Of a stretch of DNA of 64,000 nt, positions 8,658 through 16,258 are shown piece by piece; position 1 is the first letter of the stretch; each line of letters begins with the position of its first letter. This stretch comes from Bacillota bacterium (GTDB lineage: Bacteria > Bacillota > UBA4882 > UBA8346). The position numbers and the translations under genes are program-made. The stretch lies in NCBI GenBank assembly GCA_023435225.1, contig JAEYRX010000043.1, positions 1-64,000 of the forward strand, in the 5' to 3' direction. Under the pieces are notes generated by a model that did no database searches, had not been told where the DNA came from, and saw only the letters and a list, made by a program, of their open reading frames with translations.

Positions 8658-8685
8658 TAAAGAACCAACCATCTTTTTCCGATAT
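8658..8685 (+). promoter_or_regulatory. sigma-28 promoter of the flagellin gene
   Basis: TAAA (8658-8661), 16 bases, then TCCGATAT (8678-8685). This fits the sigma-28/SigD consensus TAAA-N15-GCCGATAT with one base of extra spacing. Transcription would start near 8692, giving a leader of about 250 nt. Confidence 0.85.
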
Positions 8686-8691
8686 TTATAT

Positions 8692-8942
8692 TAAGAAAAG
8701 ACTATAAAGCAAAATTTAGTATTAAACCTCCACCAGTATTATCAAAGGTTTTTTTAATTGTCAATTGTAAATTCTCAATTCTCAATTGAACTATTGATAG
8801 TGATGGCGGTGGTTTAAGCCACTGGTCCGGGAACTTATCTTTAGTAGCGGCCGACTGAAGGTAAGGGAACGGATGCCGTGAGAAAGGATACTCGCGGTGG
8901 GAATAAACCCTAAAAAATTTAAAAATCAAGGAGGAATTTAAG
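8692..8942 (+). promoter_or_regulatory. flagellin mRNA leader with CsrA-type GGA sites
   Basis: This leader contains repeated GGA motifs near 8829, 8867, 8871, 8886, 8900 and in the Shine-Dalgarno AAGGAGGA (8928-8935). The clearest structure is CCGTGAG (8876-8882) paired with CTCGCGG (8891-8897), which presents AAAGGATA in an 8-base loop, the form CsrA prefers. A second small hairpin is GTGG/CCAC (8809-8812 with 8819-8822). At 8756-8790 there is a run of CAATTGT/TCTCAATT words resembling another short-word repeat arm. Confidence 0.65.
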
Positions 8943-10583
8943 ATGAGAATTAATCATAACCTACCAGCGTTGAATGCTCATCGTAACTTGGGAATCAATA
9001 ATACTTATCAAGCAAAATCCCAGGAAAAACTCTCTTCCGGTTTCCGGATCAACCGAGCCGCTGACGACGCCGCCGGCTTGGCGATTTCCGAAGGAATGAG
9101 AAGCCAGATCCGTGGCTTAAACCAAGCCACCCGGAACTCTCAGGACGCTATCTCCCTCATCCAGACCGCTGAAGGAGCTCTGTCCGAGACCCACTCCATC
9201 CTACATCGTATGAGAGAACTGGCGGTTCAAGCAGCGAACGATACTTATACCGCTAATGACCGTTCCGAGCTGCAAAAAGAAATTGAACAGTTGAAGAGCG
9301 AGATCGACCGGATTGCCAACACCACGTCATTCAACAACAAGACTTTACTTGACGGTTCAGCTTCGGCGATCGCCTCTACCGACAACGCCAACACCAAGGT
9401 GTTTATGCGCGGCGGTTTGACTGAGCTCGGCGTATCTTCAGCCGGAACTTACCGGATCGATATGGAGATGAATACTGCCGGTAAGACCCAGGTCCAACTC
9501 TCCAACACCATGCAATTGCAAAGCGATGTAGTCAGCGGTAGTACGGTTGTCGCTAAGGCCGGTTCTGTCGCTAGTGGTGGTACTCAACTCAGAAATGTTA
9601 AGCAGTTTTATGATGCCAGTGGTAAGTTCCTGCTTGATCAACAACAGAACATCACACTGGTTGAAGGAGACGGTAAAACCTATACTTTCTCCATTTCCGC
9701 CGATGATACTCTGGATGAAGTGGCTACCAAGTTTAATAACGCAATTGGCGGAGCCAAAGGTTTCAATCAAACAGCTCTTGTTTCCGGTACTGCTACCTTT
9801 GCAACGTACAATGTTACTTCAGGAGGCGGTGCAATGGCAACCACTAATAATTTTGTCATCAGCAGCGCTATAGCCGGAGAGGCCGGTAAGATCAACATGA
9901 TCGCCGATCAAAATCTCCTGAAGGCATTTGGTCTCACTGAGTTCCAAAAGGCTACCGAGACTACCTATGATGTGACTGTCACTAATACCACTACCGGCAA
10001 TACTGTTGCCAGTGGTGCTATGGTCCAAGGAAACAATATCCTGGGTCTGGTCCATAAGAATGTCGATGTAAGAGTGGACAGCGCCGCCGGAGTAACTGCG
10101 GCCCTTGGAGCTGGTGGTGTCGCCAGCGGTGTATTTGGGATTGCTGCTAGTGCTACCGATTTTACTACCACGGTTCACTTGGTCGACAGTTCGCAAGTCT
10201 TCCAGATTGGCGCCAACGAGCTCCAGAATATGAGCGCCGCCATTGGCAACATGGGAACTGCTTCGTTGGGTGTGGATAATATTATGGTGACCGATATCGT
10301 CAGCGCCGGTAGGTCCATTTCCAAGCTTGACGCCGCCCTCACCAAGGTTTCGGCGCAACGGGCCTCCCTCGGAGCCATCCAGAACCGCTTAGAGCACACC
10401 ATCAATAACTTGGGTGTTGCTGCTGAGAACATCACCGCTTCCGAGTCCCGTATCCGCGACGTCGATATGGCCGCCGAGATGATGGAGTTCACCAAACTCA
10501 ACGTTCTGTCTCAAGCAGCCACAGCGATGTTGGCTCAAGCAAATCAACAACCGCAACAAGTATTACAATTACTCGGCCGTTAA
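8943..10583 (+). CDS. hag: flagellin (filament protein)
   Basis: This 546-residue protein has canonical flagellin ends: MRINHNLPALNAHRNLGINN with SSGFRINRAADDAAGLAISE at the N-terminus, and ENITASESRIRDVDMAAEMM with the C-terminal QANQQPQQVLQLLGR. The middle (about residues 145-430) is a long serine-, threonine- and alanine-rich surface domain, the usual site of O-glycosylation. It includes a hook-IN-like stretch (GDGKTYTFSISADDTLDEV). It lies upstream of the DUF115/Maf gene and the sugar island, so it is the likely acceptor. A sigma-28 promoter and a CsrA-type leader precede it. Its codons are more GC-rich than those of its neighbours, as expected for a highly expressed gene. Confidence 0.97.
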   Translation: MRINHNLPALNAHRNLGINNTYQAKSQEKLSSGFRINRAADDAAGLAISEGMRSQIRGLNQATRNSQDAISLIQTAEGALSETHSILHRMRELAVQAANDTYTANDRSELQKEIEQLKSEIDRIANTTSFNNKTLLDGSASAIASTDNANTKVFMRGGLTELGVSSAGTYRIDMEMNTAGKTQVQLSNTMQLQSDVVSGSTVVAKAGSVASGGTQLRNVKQFYDASGKFLLDQQQNITLVEGDGKTYTFSISADDTLDEVATKFNNAIGGAKGFNQTALVSGTATFATYNVTSGGGAMATTNNFVISSAIAGEAGKINMIADQNLLKAFGLTEFQKATETTYDVTVTNTTTGNTVASGAMVQGNNILGLVHKNVDVRVDSAAGVTAALGAGGVASGVFGIAASATDFTTTVHLVDSSQVFQIGANELQNMSAAIGNMGTASLGVDNIMVTDIVSAGRSISKLDAALTKVSAQRASLGAIQNRLEHTINNLGVAAENITASESRIRDVDMAAEMMEFTKLNVLSQAATAMLAQANQQPQQVLQLLGR

Positions 10584-10604
10584 AGTTAGTTTTATCAAAG
10601 AAAA

Positions 10605-10631
10605 GGCTCTCCTTCGGGAGGGTCTTTTTTT
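10605..10631 (+). terminator. rho-independent terminator of flagellin
   Basis: GGCTCTCC (10605-10612), a TTCG loop and GGAGGGTC (10617-10624, two G-T pairs), followed by seven T. It begins 21 bases after the flagellin stop codon. Confidence 0.9.
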
Positions 10632-10656
10632 GATTGTGAAAAGAGAAAAGATATTT

Positions 10657-10777
10657 AATAGACGGGATTAACACAGATTTTTAGGATTTTATATACTAAA
10701 CTTCATTAATTACTTTTCAGCATTATGGCGAAGCCAATAAGAATCCAGTTAATCCGTGTAAATCCGTGTCTAAAAAC
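10657..10777. repeat. class B palindromic repeat, copy 1 (empty)
   Basis: The left arm is AATAGACGGGATTAACACAG and on. The right arm (about 10742-10773) is its inverted form with AATCCGTGTAAATCCGTGTC. The interior carries CTTCATTAATTAC and AGCATTATGGCGAAGC, words that recur in the other empty copies. Confidence 0.8.
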
Positions 10778-10784
10778 GTTTTTG

Positions 10785-11336
10785 ATTAGACGAGATTACC
10801 ACGGATTTTTTGGATTTTATCATTGTTTCAATTGCAATTTATGTGGATTAAAAGTTTACTTTTTTGGTTATAGAAGGATTTTAGCTATATTGAAGGAATT
10901 AGAATACTAACAATAATGGATATAAGAGGAAAAAATGTTATGTTAGAGGAAGAGTTGACTCAAAAGATTATTGGATGTGCTTATAAGGTCCATAATGTAT
11001 TAGGGTCTGGGTTTATGGAAAAGGTCTATGAAAATGCTCTATTTATTGAATTAGAACAGAAGGGTCTTGAAGTTAAGCAGCAAATACCGATTGATGTTTG
11101 TTATCAGGGAATTGTAGTAGGAGATTATATTGTTGACTTATTAGTGGAAGATAAAATTATTATTGAGCTAAAAGCAGTCCGAAACATATGCCGGGAACAT
11201 GAAGTGCAGCTAGTAAATTACTTAACAGCCACAGGAAAGGATATAGGGTTACTGTTAAACTTTGGCCTAGAATCTGTGCAAATTAAACGTAGATTACGTA
11301 AGCATTTATAAAATCCGATTAATCCGTGTCTAAAAA
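10785..11336. repeat. class B palindromic repeat, copy 2, carrying the GxxExxY gene
   Basis: The left arm (10785-10819) reads TTAGACGAGATTACCACGG and on. The right arm (11310-11336) reads AAATCCGATTAATCCGTGTC and on. The gene 10940-11311 lies between them. The last bases of the gene, AAGCATTTATA, are identical to a piece of the interior of the empty copies (AAGCATTTATAGCGAAGC), which suggests that the empty copies derive from a gene-bearing form by internal deletion. Confidence 0.7.
10940..11311 (+). CDS. GxxExxY protein (PD-(D/E)XK-nuclease-like family)
   Basis: About 123 residues. The naming motif is present as GSGFMEKVYENAL near residue 22, followed by DYIVDLLVEDKIIIELKAV, which carries the D...ExK pattern of the PD-(D/E)XK nuclease superfamily. 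Members are small, widespread and of unknown function. The ATG at 10940 follows AAGAGGA by 9 bases; the ATG at 10916 has no ribosome site. The gene lies between inverted AATCCGTG-type arms, with four or five gene-less copies of the arms within 2 kb, and has no functional link to the flagellar genes. Confidence 0.8.
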   Translation: MLEEELTQKIIGCAYKVHNVLGSGFMEKVYENALFIELEQKGLEVKQQIPIDVCYQGIVVGDYIVDLLVEDKIIIELKAVRNICREHEVQLVNYLTATGKDIGLLLNFGLESVQIKRRLRKHL

Positions 11337-11343
11337 ATGTTTT

Positions 11344-11466
11344 AATTAGACGGGATTAACACGGATTTCTAGGATTTTTAATAATTAACTTTATTAATTA
11401 CTTTCTGGTATTTATAGCGGAGCTAATATAAAATCCGGTTAATCCGTGTAAATCCTATCTAAATTA
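11344..11466. repeat. class B palindromic repeat, copy 3 (empty)
   Basis: The left arm (AATTAGACGGGATTAACACG, from 11344) and right arm (AAATCCGGTTAATCCGTGTA, to about 11466) are inverted copies. The interior has TTATTAATTACTTTCTGG and a TTTATAGCGGAGC word. It begins 8 bases after copy 2, so the elements are nearly tandem. Confidence 0.8.
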
Positions 11467-11490
11467 GGTTTTGGTGCACTATCCATCTCT

Positions 11491-11604
11491 TAATTAGACG
11501 GGATTAACACGGATTTTTTGGATTTTTAATTAACTTTAAAAAATACTTTCTAAGCATTTATATGCATAAGAAAATCCGGTTAATCGTGTGAATCCTGTCT
11601 AATA
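11491..11604. repeat. class B palindromic repeat, copy 4 (empty)
   Basis: The left arm reads AATTAGACGGGATTAACACG and on. The right arm reads AAATCCGGTTAATCGTGTG and on, ending in CCTGTCTAAT. The interior has AAGCATTTATATGC, matching the end of the GxxExxY gene. Confidence 0.8.
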
Positions 11605-11636
11605 AGGGTTTTTAAGAATAACTTAAAGCGCTTTGA

Positions 11637-11673
11637 CATGGATTAACAAGATTAAAGGGATTGACACGGATTA
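11637..11673. repeat. class B repeat fragment (single arm)
   Basis: ATGGATTAACAAGATTAAAGG followed by GATTGACACGGATTAGG is a degenerate left arm. It stops two bases before the stop codon of the minus-strand Uma2 gene, so the insertion lies directly at that gene's 3' end. Confidence 0.55.
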
Positions 11674-11675
11674 GG

Positions 11676-12257
11676 CTATTTCCCGAAAACTGTTTTTAAG
11701 TCAAGAATAAGGTCGGGGAAGATTCCAACTTTCACTTGATCTTCCACTGAGTATATCCCGGCTCTCCCATAAGATTTGTTTTCCAAAAGCTTATATACCA
11801 TTACGATCTCATCAAGGGGGTGAACAATCCAATATTCTTTGACCAAATGTCTTTCATACAAGCTCAACTTCTGAATATAATCCATTGAAGCGGTGGTCGG
11901 GGAGACAATTTCTATGATCAGATCCGGACTGCCTTTGCATCCTTTATCGTCCAATTTGGATGAATCGCAAATAACCAATATATCCGGTTGTACCACTGTC
12001 TTGATATCTTTGTCTTCCTCATCTTCCTCGGGTAACCGGAGATCGAAGGGGGCGCTGTAAACTTCGCAAGGTTTTCCTTTAAAATAATTATAAAGCTCAT
12101 TAAACAATATCGCTGAAACTTTTTGATGGATTCTTGAAGGCGCAGGAGTCATGTTATAGGCGATACCATCAATTAGCTCCCATCTTTCCCCCTCGGGCCA
12201 GCTTGAATAATCCCCATAAGTATAGTTCCTATCTGTTTTTTTTATTGGGTAACTCAT
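11676..12257 (-). CDS. Uma2 family protein (putative PD-(D/E)XK endonuclease)
   Basis: About 193 residues, the only convincing minus-strand gene in the window. It matches the Uma2/DUF820 family: an N-terminal YSSWPEGERWELIDGIAYNM, then QPDILVI and GSPDLIIEIVSPTT, with the acidic D...E residues of the PD-(D/E)XK fold. Such genes are abundant in cyanobacteria and some Bacillota, are often mobile, and have no settled function. The start is the ATG at 12257, 11 bases after GAGGAG; a GTG at 12269 is too close to that site. It is flanked by class B repeats on both sides. Confidence 0.8.
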   Translation of the reverse strand: MSYPIKKTDRNYTYGDYSSWPEGERWELIDGIAYNMTPAPSRIHQKVSAILFNELYNYFKGKPCEVYSAPFDLRLPEEDEEDKDIKTVVQPDILVICDSSKLDDKGCKGSPDLIIEIVSPTTASMDYIQKLSLYERHLVKEYWIVHPLDEIVMVYKLLENKSYGRAGIYSVEDQVKVGIFPDLILDLKTVFGK

Positions 12258-12389
12258 TTTAGAACACACTCCTCGGAGTTAATCCACCTAATCTTATTAT
12301 AATAATATTAATAAAAAAATGCAAAATTATGTTTGGAAGATTGGTGATACCAAATGCGTTCTAACAAAAAAGTTTTCAAAATAAAACAA

Positions 12390-12517
12390 AGATAACCATG
12401 ACACGGTTTATCATAGATTTTTAGGATTTTTATTATTAACTTCATTAATTACTTGCCAAGCATTTATAGCGAAGCTTATTTAAATCCGGTTAATCCGTGT
12501 AAATCCTGTCTAATAAA
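12390..12517. repeat. class B palindromic repeat, copy 6 (empty)
   Basis: The left arm is degenerate (ACCATGACACGGTTTATCAT, then AGATTTTTAGGATTTTT). The interior CTTCATTAATTAC and AAGCATTTATAGCGAAGC is well conserved. The right arm AAATCCGGTTAATCCGTGTA runs to CCTGTCTAAT. At 12534-12560 there is a run of TCACACTTCACGCCCCTCAC words, possibly an arm of another repeat type. Confidence 0.75.
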
Positions 12518-12568
12518 GGTTTTTTAATTTTACCTCACACTTCACGCCCCTCACCTATTATCTTCCAC

Positions 12569-12595
12569 TAAAGTTTCCGAACAAAACGCCGATTA
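12569..12595 (+). promoter_or_regulatory. sigma-28 promoter upstream of the small gene before maf
   Basis: TAAA (12569-12572), exactly 15 bases, then GCCGATTA (12588-12595). This is a near-perfect match to the sigma-28 consensus TAAA-N15-GCCGATAA. Transcription would start near 12602, about 45 bases before the gene at 12648. Confidence 0.85.
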
Positions 12596-12647
12596 AAAAA
12601 GTAATAAACTCTAATGTTTTTGATAGATTTTTTTGGCGGAGGTTCCT

Positions 12648-12998
12648 ATGGATAAACAAGAATATGAAGAAACTGTTGCAACTTATCATGATTATTTGGA
12701 GAAAATGAGCTCGGCTACCAAACATTTTTGTGAAGATTTGGAAGCCAGTAATTATCAGGAGATCAGTGGGGTTTTACCGGCGATCATTGACGGCCTTGGG
12801 TGGTTAAATGAGGCGATAAGCGGTTTTGTAAATTTGGGTAAGATCGATGAAAATAAATATCAGAGTTTTCAAAATGTTGTTGGGAGTCTAAACGAAGCTT
12901 TGGAGAACAAAGATTATATCCTGTTGCATGATATCCTGGAGTACGAATTTTTACCATTATTAGGTGAATTAAAAGTCGAAAATCTTTATATAAGTTAA
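12648..12998 (+). CDS. small helical protein of unknown function, probably late flagellar
   Basis: This 116-residue acidic protein is not recognised. It appears to be all helical, with no signal peptide or membrane segment (YHDYLEKMSSATKHFCEDLE, then a second long helix and LENKDYILLHDILEYEFLPL at the end). It has a strong sigma-28 promoter and lies just before the Maf-type glycosyltransferase, so a role with flagellin export or glycosylation, for example as a chaperone-like partner, is a reasonable guess. The start at 12648 follows GGCGGAGG; a TTG at 12633 would overlap that site and is rejected. A terminator-like hairpin follows, so it may be made in excess over maf. Confidence 0.75.
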   Translation: MDKQEYEETVATYHDYLEKMSSATKHFCEDLEASNYQEISGVLPAIIDGLGWLNEAISGFVNLGKIDENKYQSFQNVVGSLNEALENKDYILLHDILEYEFLPLLGELKVENLYIS

Positions 12999-13011
12999 GG
13001 TGCAGCTAAAT

Positions 13012-13086
13012 AGTACTTCCCACTTTTTTCAAAAATGCTCATGAACAAGATGTGCATTTTGAAAAATAATAGTGGAAGTATTTTTT
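13012..13086 (+). terminator. long hairpin terminator or attenuator between the small gene and maf
   Basis: AGTACTTCCCACT (13012-13024) pairs with AGTGGAAGTA (13071-13080, one bulged base). Inside it, CAAAAATGC pairs with GTGCATTTTG. The stem is followed by TTTTTT (13081-13086). It ends 32 bases before the maf start, so partial read-through could set the ratio of the two products. Confidence 0.75.
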
Positions 13087-13117
13087 AGCAAAACTAAAGT
13101 TTAAAGGGTGGATCGAG

Positions 13118-16099
13118 TTGTTTTATGAAAAAAATGTGAGATTAATGTTGCAAAAATTTCCCCATCTTGTCCAAGAACTGCAACAAACCGGACAAAGTGA
13201 AACTGATATTGAAATCGTCCAAAGCAAGACCGGAGAACCGGTAGCTAGGGCTGAACGTGGTGGTAAACGTTTATTTCTTAATAGTTCATATAATCCTCAA
13301 ATAGAGGCGGACCGTTGGGTGGATAACCTCAATAAGAATCCCAATAGCTGCCTGATTTTATGTGGGTTGGGTTTCTTATATCATTTAAAGGCTTTGAGTA
13401 AGCGTAGTAGTTTTAAGCGGATTGTTATTTATGAACCGTGCCGGGAAATTTTCTTAGCTTGTTTGCATGAGGTCGACTGGGAGCAATTGTTGACCGGTTT
13501 TAATTTTCTCTTATTGGTAGGGAAGGAAAACAAACTCAATGCTGATATGACAGTCAATCATTTAGGATCTGATTATTTTAGTTCGTTGGAAGTGAATATG
13601 GAAATAGCTGCTTTACCGGCGTATAAGGAATTATTCACCAATGAAATATCGGAGTTTCAGACTAAAATTAAGGAGATCTACCAGTTAATCCAGGTAAATC
13701 TCAGCACTAAAAACTTTTTTAGTGAAAAATGGGCGGCCAATGGTTTTAAGAATTTACGCTCTATGGCAGGTTCCGTGTTTATCCGGGATTTTTTTGATCA
13801 GTTTTCCAATGTCCCGGCCATTATTGTTTCGGCCGGCCCATCATTGGAGAAGAATATTCATCTGTTAAATCATGTAAAAGAAAAAGTTCTCATTATCTGT
13901 GCCGGGGCTTCCATCCGGGCGATGTTGAAGCATGGAGTACGCCCGCATATTTTGGTGGCTATGGATCCCGGTGCAGATGCAAACCGTTTAATTTATAACG
14001 ATCTGGATTTACATGATATCACTTTAATTTATAGTTCGCGGTTTTTTTATGAGATAGTTGAAAAATACAGTGGTTCCAAGATTTTAATGAAACTTGATGT
14101 GGAAAGCTTTCCTGACCTATTAGCCATAAACTGGGATGAGGAAATTGGGACGGTAAAGGGAGGCTTTTCAGTAGCCCATACCGCTTTTGATTTAGCTGTT
14201 CAGTTAGGCTGTAATCCCATTACCTTAATTGGGCAAAATCTGGCATATTCCGAAAATAAATTTTATGCTGAAGGACATATATATTCGTCCGGTTATAATA
14301 GTAAAACACTAATCCGTAAGGATATTTACGGCCAAGATGTCGTTACCAATCAAATATTCGATAGTTTCCGCCTGGTATTTGAAGAATTAATCGCCGGACT
14401 TGACTCAAAAGTGAAAGTGATTAATGCTACCGAGGGAGGGTTGCCGATTGCCGGGGCCGTTAACCGGAGATTGGCCGATGTGCTGTCTGAGTATTGCCAA
14501 ACAGATCAGCAAATCAGCAAACGGATCGGTTTGTTATACGGACAAGGTCAACCAAAAATGGAACAACGTATGACCGATCTTATTTCAATGGTAGTAAACC
14601 TCAAGGAGCTTATCTATCTCGGCTTTAACAGAATGGGAGAGCTTATCGAAGAGTTACAGAAATTACGGCAATTAATCCTTAAAGGTCAGTTTAATTTTAA
14701 TAAGTTAAAAACAGCAATTCTTGAAATCACTACCGCTTATGACGCAGCCCTTAACCGGCGGGAGTTTGAAATTCTCCTGAAGGAACTGCGTGAAAGTAGA
14801 CTGTTTGCGCTACAACTCCGGATCAAGGAAGCCACCACGATATCATCCGGAGAAGAGTTGGATCAGTTATTACAGAATTATCTGGTTTTTTTTAATGAAA
14901 CCAAACAATATTTAGAGTATTGCTGGAATAGTATTCAGGAATCTTTTCCCGGAGTAACCCAACCGGCGGTTGCCAATTATACCACTACTGACTGGTTGTT
15001 ATTGGAGAAGAAAATTAAAAGCAAGGAGTCATTAGGGGAAATTAACAAGACTTTGGGTTTACTAATCGCTAAAAGCAGGAACTTCTATGAATTAGGGAAG
15101 TGTTTTTATTTGCAAGGCTTAATTTCAATTCAAATGAACCGGTTGAGTAAAGCTATCTCCAAGTTAGAGCAGGCTATAGTTTTAGATAATAAACTAGGTC
15201 AAGCCTATTTCGCACTATTTAAAATCGCCCAATCGGAGAATGATTTGGCAAGCGCCGATGAATACTTGGAGAAGTGTTATCGGGTGAATTATCGGGCTGT
15301 ATATTGCCTGGGGCAACGGATTAAAAGTCAATATTTAATTCAAAATCATGTAGCTGTTAACAACTTAATCAATGAACATCAGGAAAAAACCAAGCCTAAG
15401 AAATTTTTTGATATATTAAGATTGGAAAGCTTTATTTATTTAGGACTTTGGACCGAGGCTGAAAAAAAATATCAGAGTATGTGTCAAAATAACCAGGTTA
15501 AAAATTCAACAGTAAATCGGATACAGAAATTATTTGCACAAAAAACAATCAATCAATATGAAGAGATGTATGAGGCAAATAGAGCGTTTTTTAAAGCCCA
15601 AGGAATTATTTATCCAGATTATACGGAAATTAAATGTTATGCTTTATGTTTTTCGAATATTAACTTATTTTATAACAGCGTTACTGGGATAATTAAACCT
15701 GTATTTATATCGAAAAATTGTAATTTGAAACTTGAACCTAAGGATGTTTTAATTATTTATAATACGGATAATGTAGATATTTTTCAATGGTTGATTGAGC
15801 TTAAAACCTGTGGTAATCTAAATTTCGATAAAATTATAATTTATATCTTATCATATAACCCAAACTATTGGTATTTGCTATCGCAATTGTTTGATTTTAA
15901 ACAGTTCAGTGGATGGCCAAGAGTCCGTTTTTATATCGAAACCAGCAATGAAATGTTGGAACAAAAACTTCTGGCCGACGCTTTACACATGCCCAATGTG
16001 TTCTATGGAAGAAATTTGGAACGTTTAGAGCAACTGTTGAGTAAAGTTGCAGCACGAAATATTCTAAGTAATTTAAGCTTTCCGGCAAGTAAATTATAG
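13118..16099 (+). CDS. maf: Maf-type motility accessory glycosyltransferase (DUF115/MptE-like) with C-terminal repeats
   Basis: This 993-residue protein has the DUF115 core at about residues 215-440, seen in PAIIVSAGPSLEKNIHLL, HGVRPHILVAMDPGADANR, GGFSVAHTAFDLAVQLGCNP and ITLIGQNLAYSENKFYAEGH. Maf proteins are thought to transfer CMP-nonulosonic acids such as pseudaminic acid to flagellin serine/threonine. Residues 620-760 contain TPR-like helices (YLQGLISIQMNRLSKAISKL). The last 170 residues are unassigned. Its start is TTG, after AAAGGGTGG. The place between flagellin and pseB-pseC supports the flagellin-glycosylation role. The enlarged C-terminus is unusual for the family. Confidence 0.85.
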   Translation: MFYEKNVRLMLQKFPHLVQELQQTGQSETDIEIVQSKTGEPVARAERGGKRLFLNSSYNPQIEADRWVDNLNKNPNSCLILCGLGFLYHLKALSKRSSFKRIVIYEPCREIFLACLHEVDWEQLLTGFNFLLLVGKENKLNADMTVNHLGSDYFSSLEVNMEIAALPAYKELFTNEISEFQTKIKEIYQLIQVNLSTKNFFSEKWAANGFKNLRSMAGSVFIRDFFDQFSNVPAIIVSAGPSLEKNIHLLNHVKEKVLIICAGASIRAMLKHGVRPHILVAMDPGADANRLIYNDLDLHDITLIYSSRFFYEIVEKYSGSKILMKLDVESFPDLLAINWDEEIGTVKGGFSVAHTAFDLAVQLGCNPITLIGQNLAYSENKFYAEGHIYSSGYNSKTLIRKDIYGQDVVTNQIFDSFRLVFEELIAGLDSKVKVINATEGGLPIAGAVNRRLADVLSEYCQTDQQISKRIGLLYGQGQPKMEQRMTDLISMVVNLKELIYLGFNRMGELIEELQKLRQLILKGQFNFNKLKTAILEITTAYDAALNRREFEILLKELRESRLFALQLRIKEATTISSGEELDQLLQNYLVFFNETKQYLEYCWNSIQESFPGVTQPAVANYTTTDWLLLEKKIKSKESLGEINKTLGLLIAKSRNFYELGKCFYLQGLISIQMNRLSKAISKLEQAIVLDNKLGQAYFALFKIAQSENDLASADEYLEKCYRVNYRAVYCLGQRIKSQYLIQNHVAVNNLINEHQEKTKPKKFFDILRLESFIYLGLWTEAEKKYQSMCQNNQVKNSTVNRIQKLFAQKTINQYEEMYEANRAFFKAQGIIYPDYTEIKCYALCFSNINLFYNSVTGIIKPVFISKNCNLKLEPKDVLIIYNTDNVDIFQWLIELKTCGNLNFDKIIIYILSYNPNYWYLLSQLFDFKQFSGWPRVRFYIETSNEMLEQKLLADALHMPNVFYGRNLERLEQLLSKVAARNILSNLSFPASKL

Positions 16100-16164
16100 A
16101 TTTATAACAATTTTTTCGCTTATGCTCTCAATGAATATAAATCAATTCATCTGTCGCATGGCTC

Positions 16165-16217
16165 AAAAATTGGCCGGATCGGGTTTAACGATAGCCTCGG
16201 ACAAGCCTCAATTTTTT
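16165..16217 (+). terminator. possible terminator after maf
   Basis: AAAAATTG (16165-16172) is the inverted copy of CAATTTTT (16209-16216). The second arm ends in a run of six T. The loop is long (36 bases) with an internal GCCTC word, so the structure is only moderately convincing. Confidence 0.4.
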
Positions 16218-16258
16218 AAGGTAACTTGCCGGGTGCAGGTTAAAGGATGTGTCATCTA

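Noticed and set aside
8800..8910. Possible riboswitch in the flagellin leader (GCCACTG and GGGAA words recall the cobalamin type)
   Set aside because: The conserved elements are not in the right order; the CsrA-site reading explains the GGA motifs better.
9819..10358. 179-codon minus-strand frame inside flagellin
   Set aside because: Shadow of the codon-biased flagellin gene; no start signal and no recognisable family.
10725..10910. 61-codon plus-strand frame after flagellin
   Set aside because: It is made of the class B repeat arms and spacer, with no ribosome site and no protein-like composition.
10657..11604. Regularly spaced repeats that might be a CRISPR array
   Set aside because: The units are 115-130 bases long with inverted arms and similar interiors; there are no unique spacers of constant length and no cas genes.
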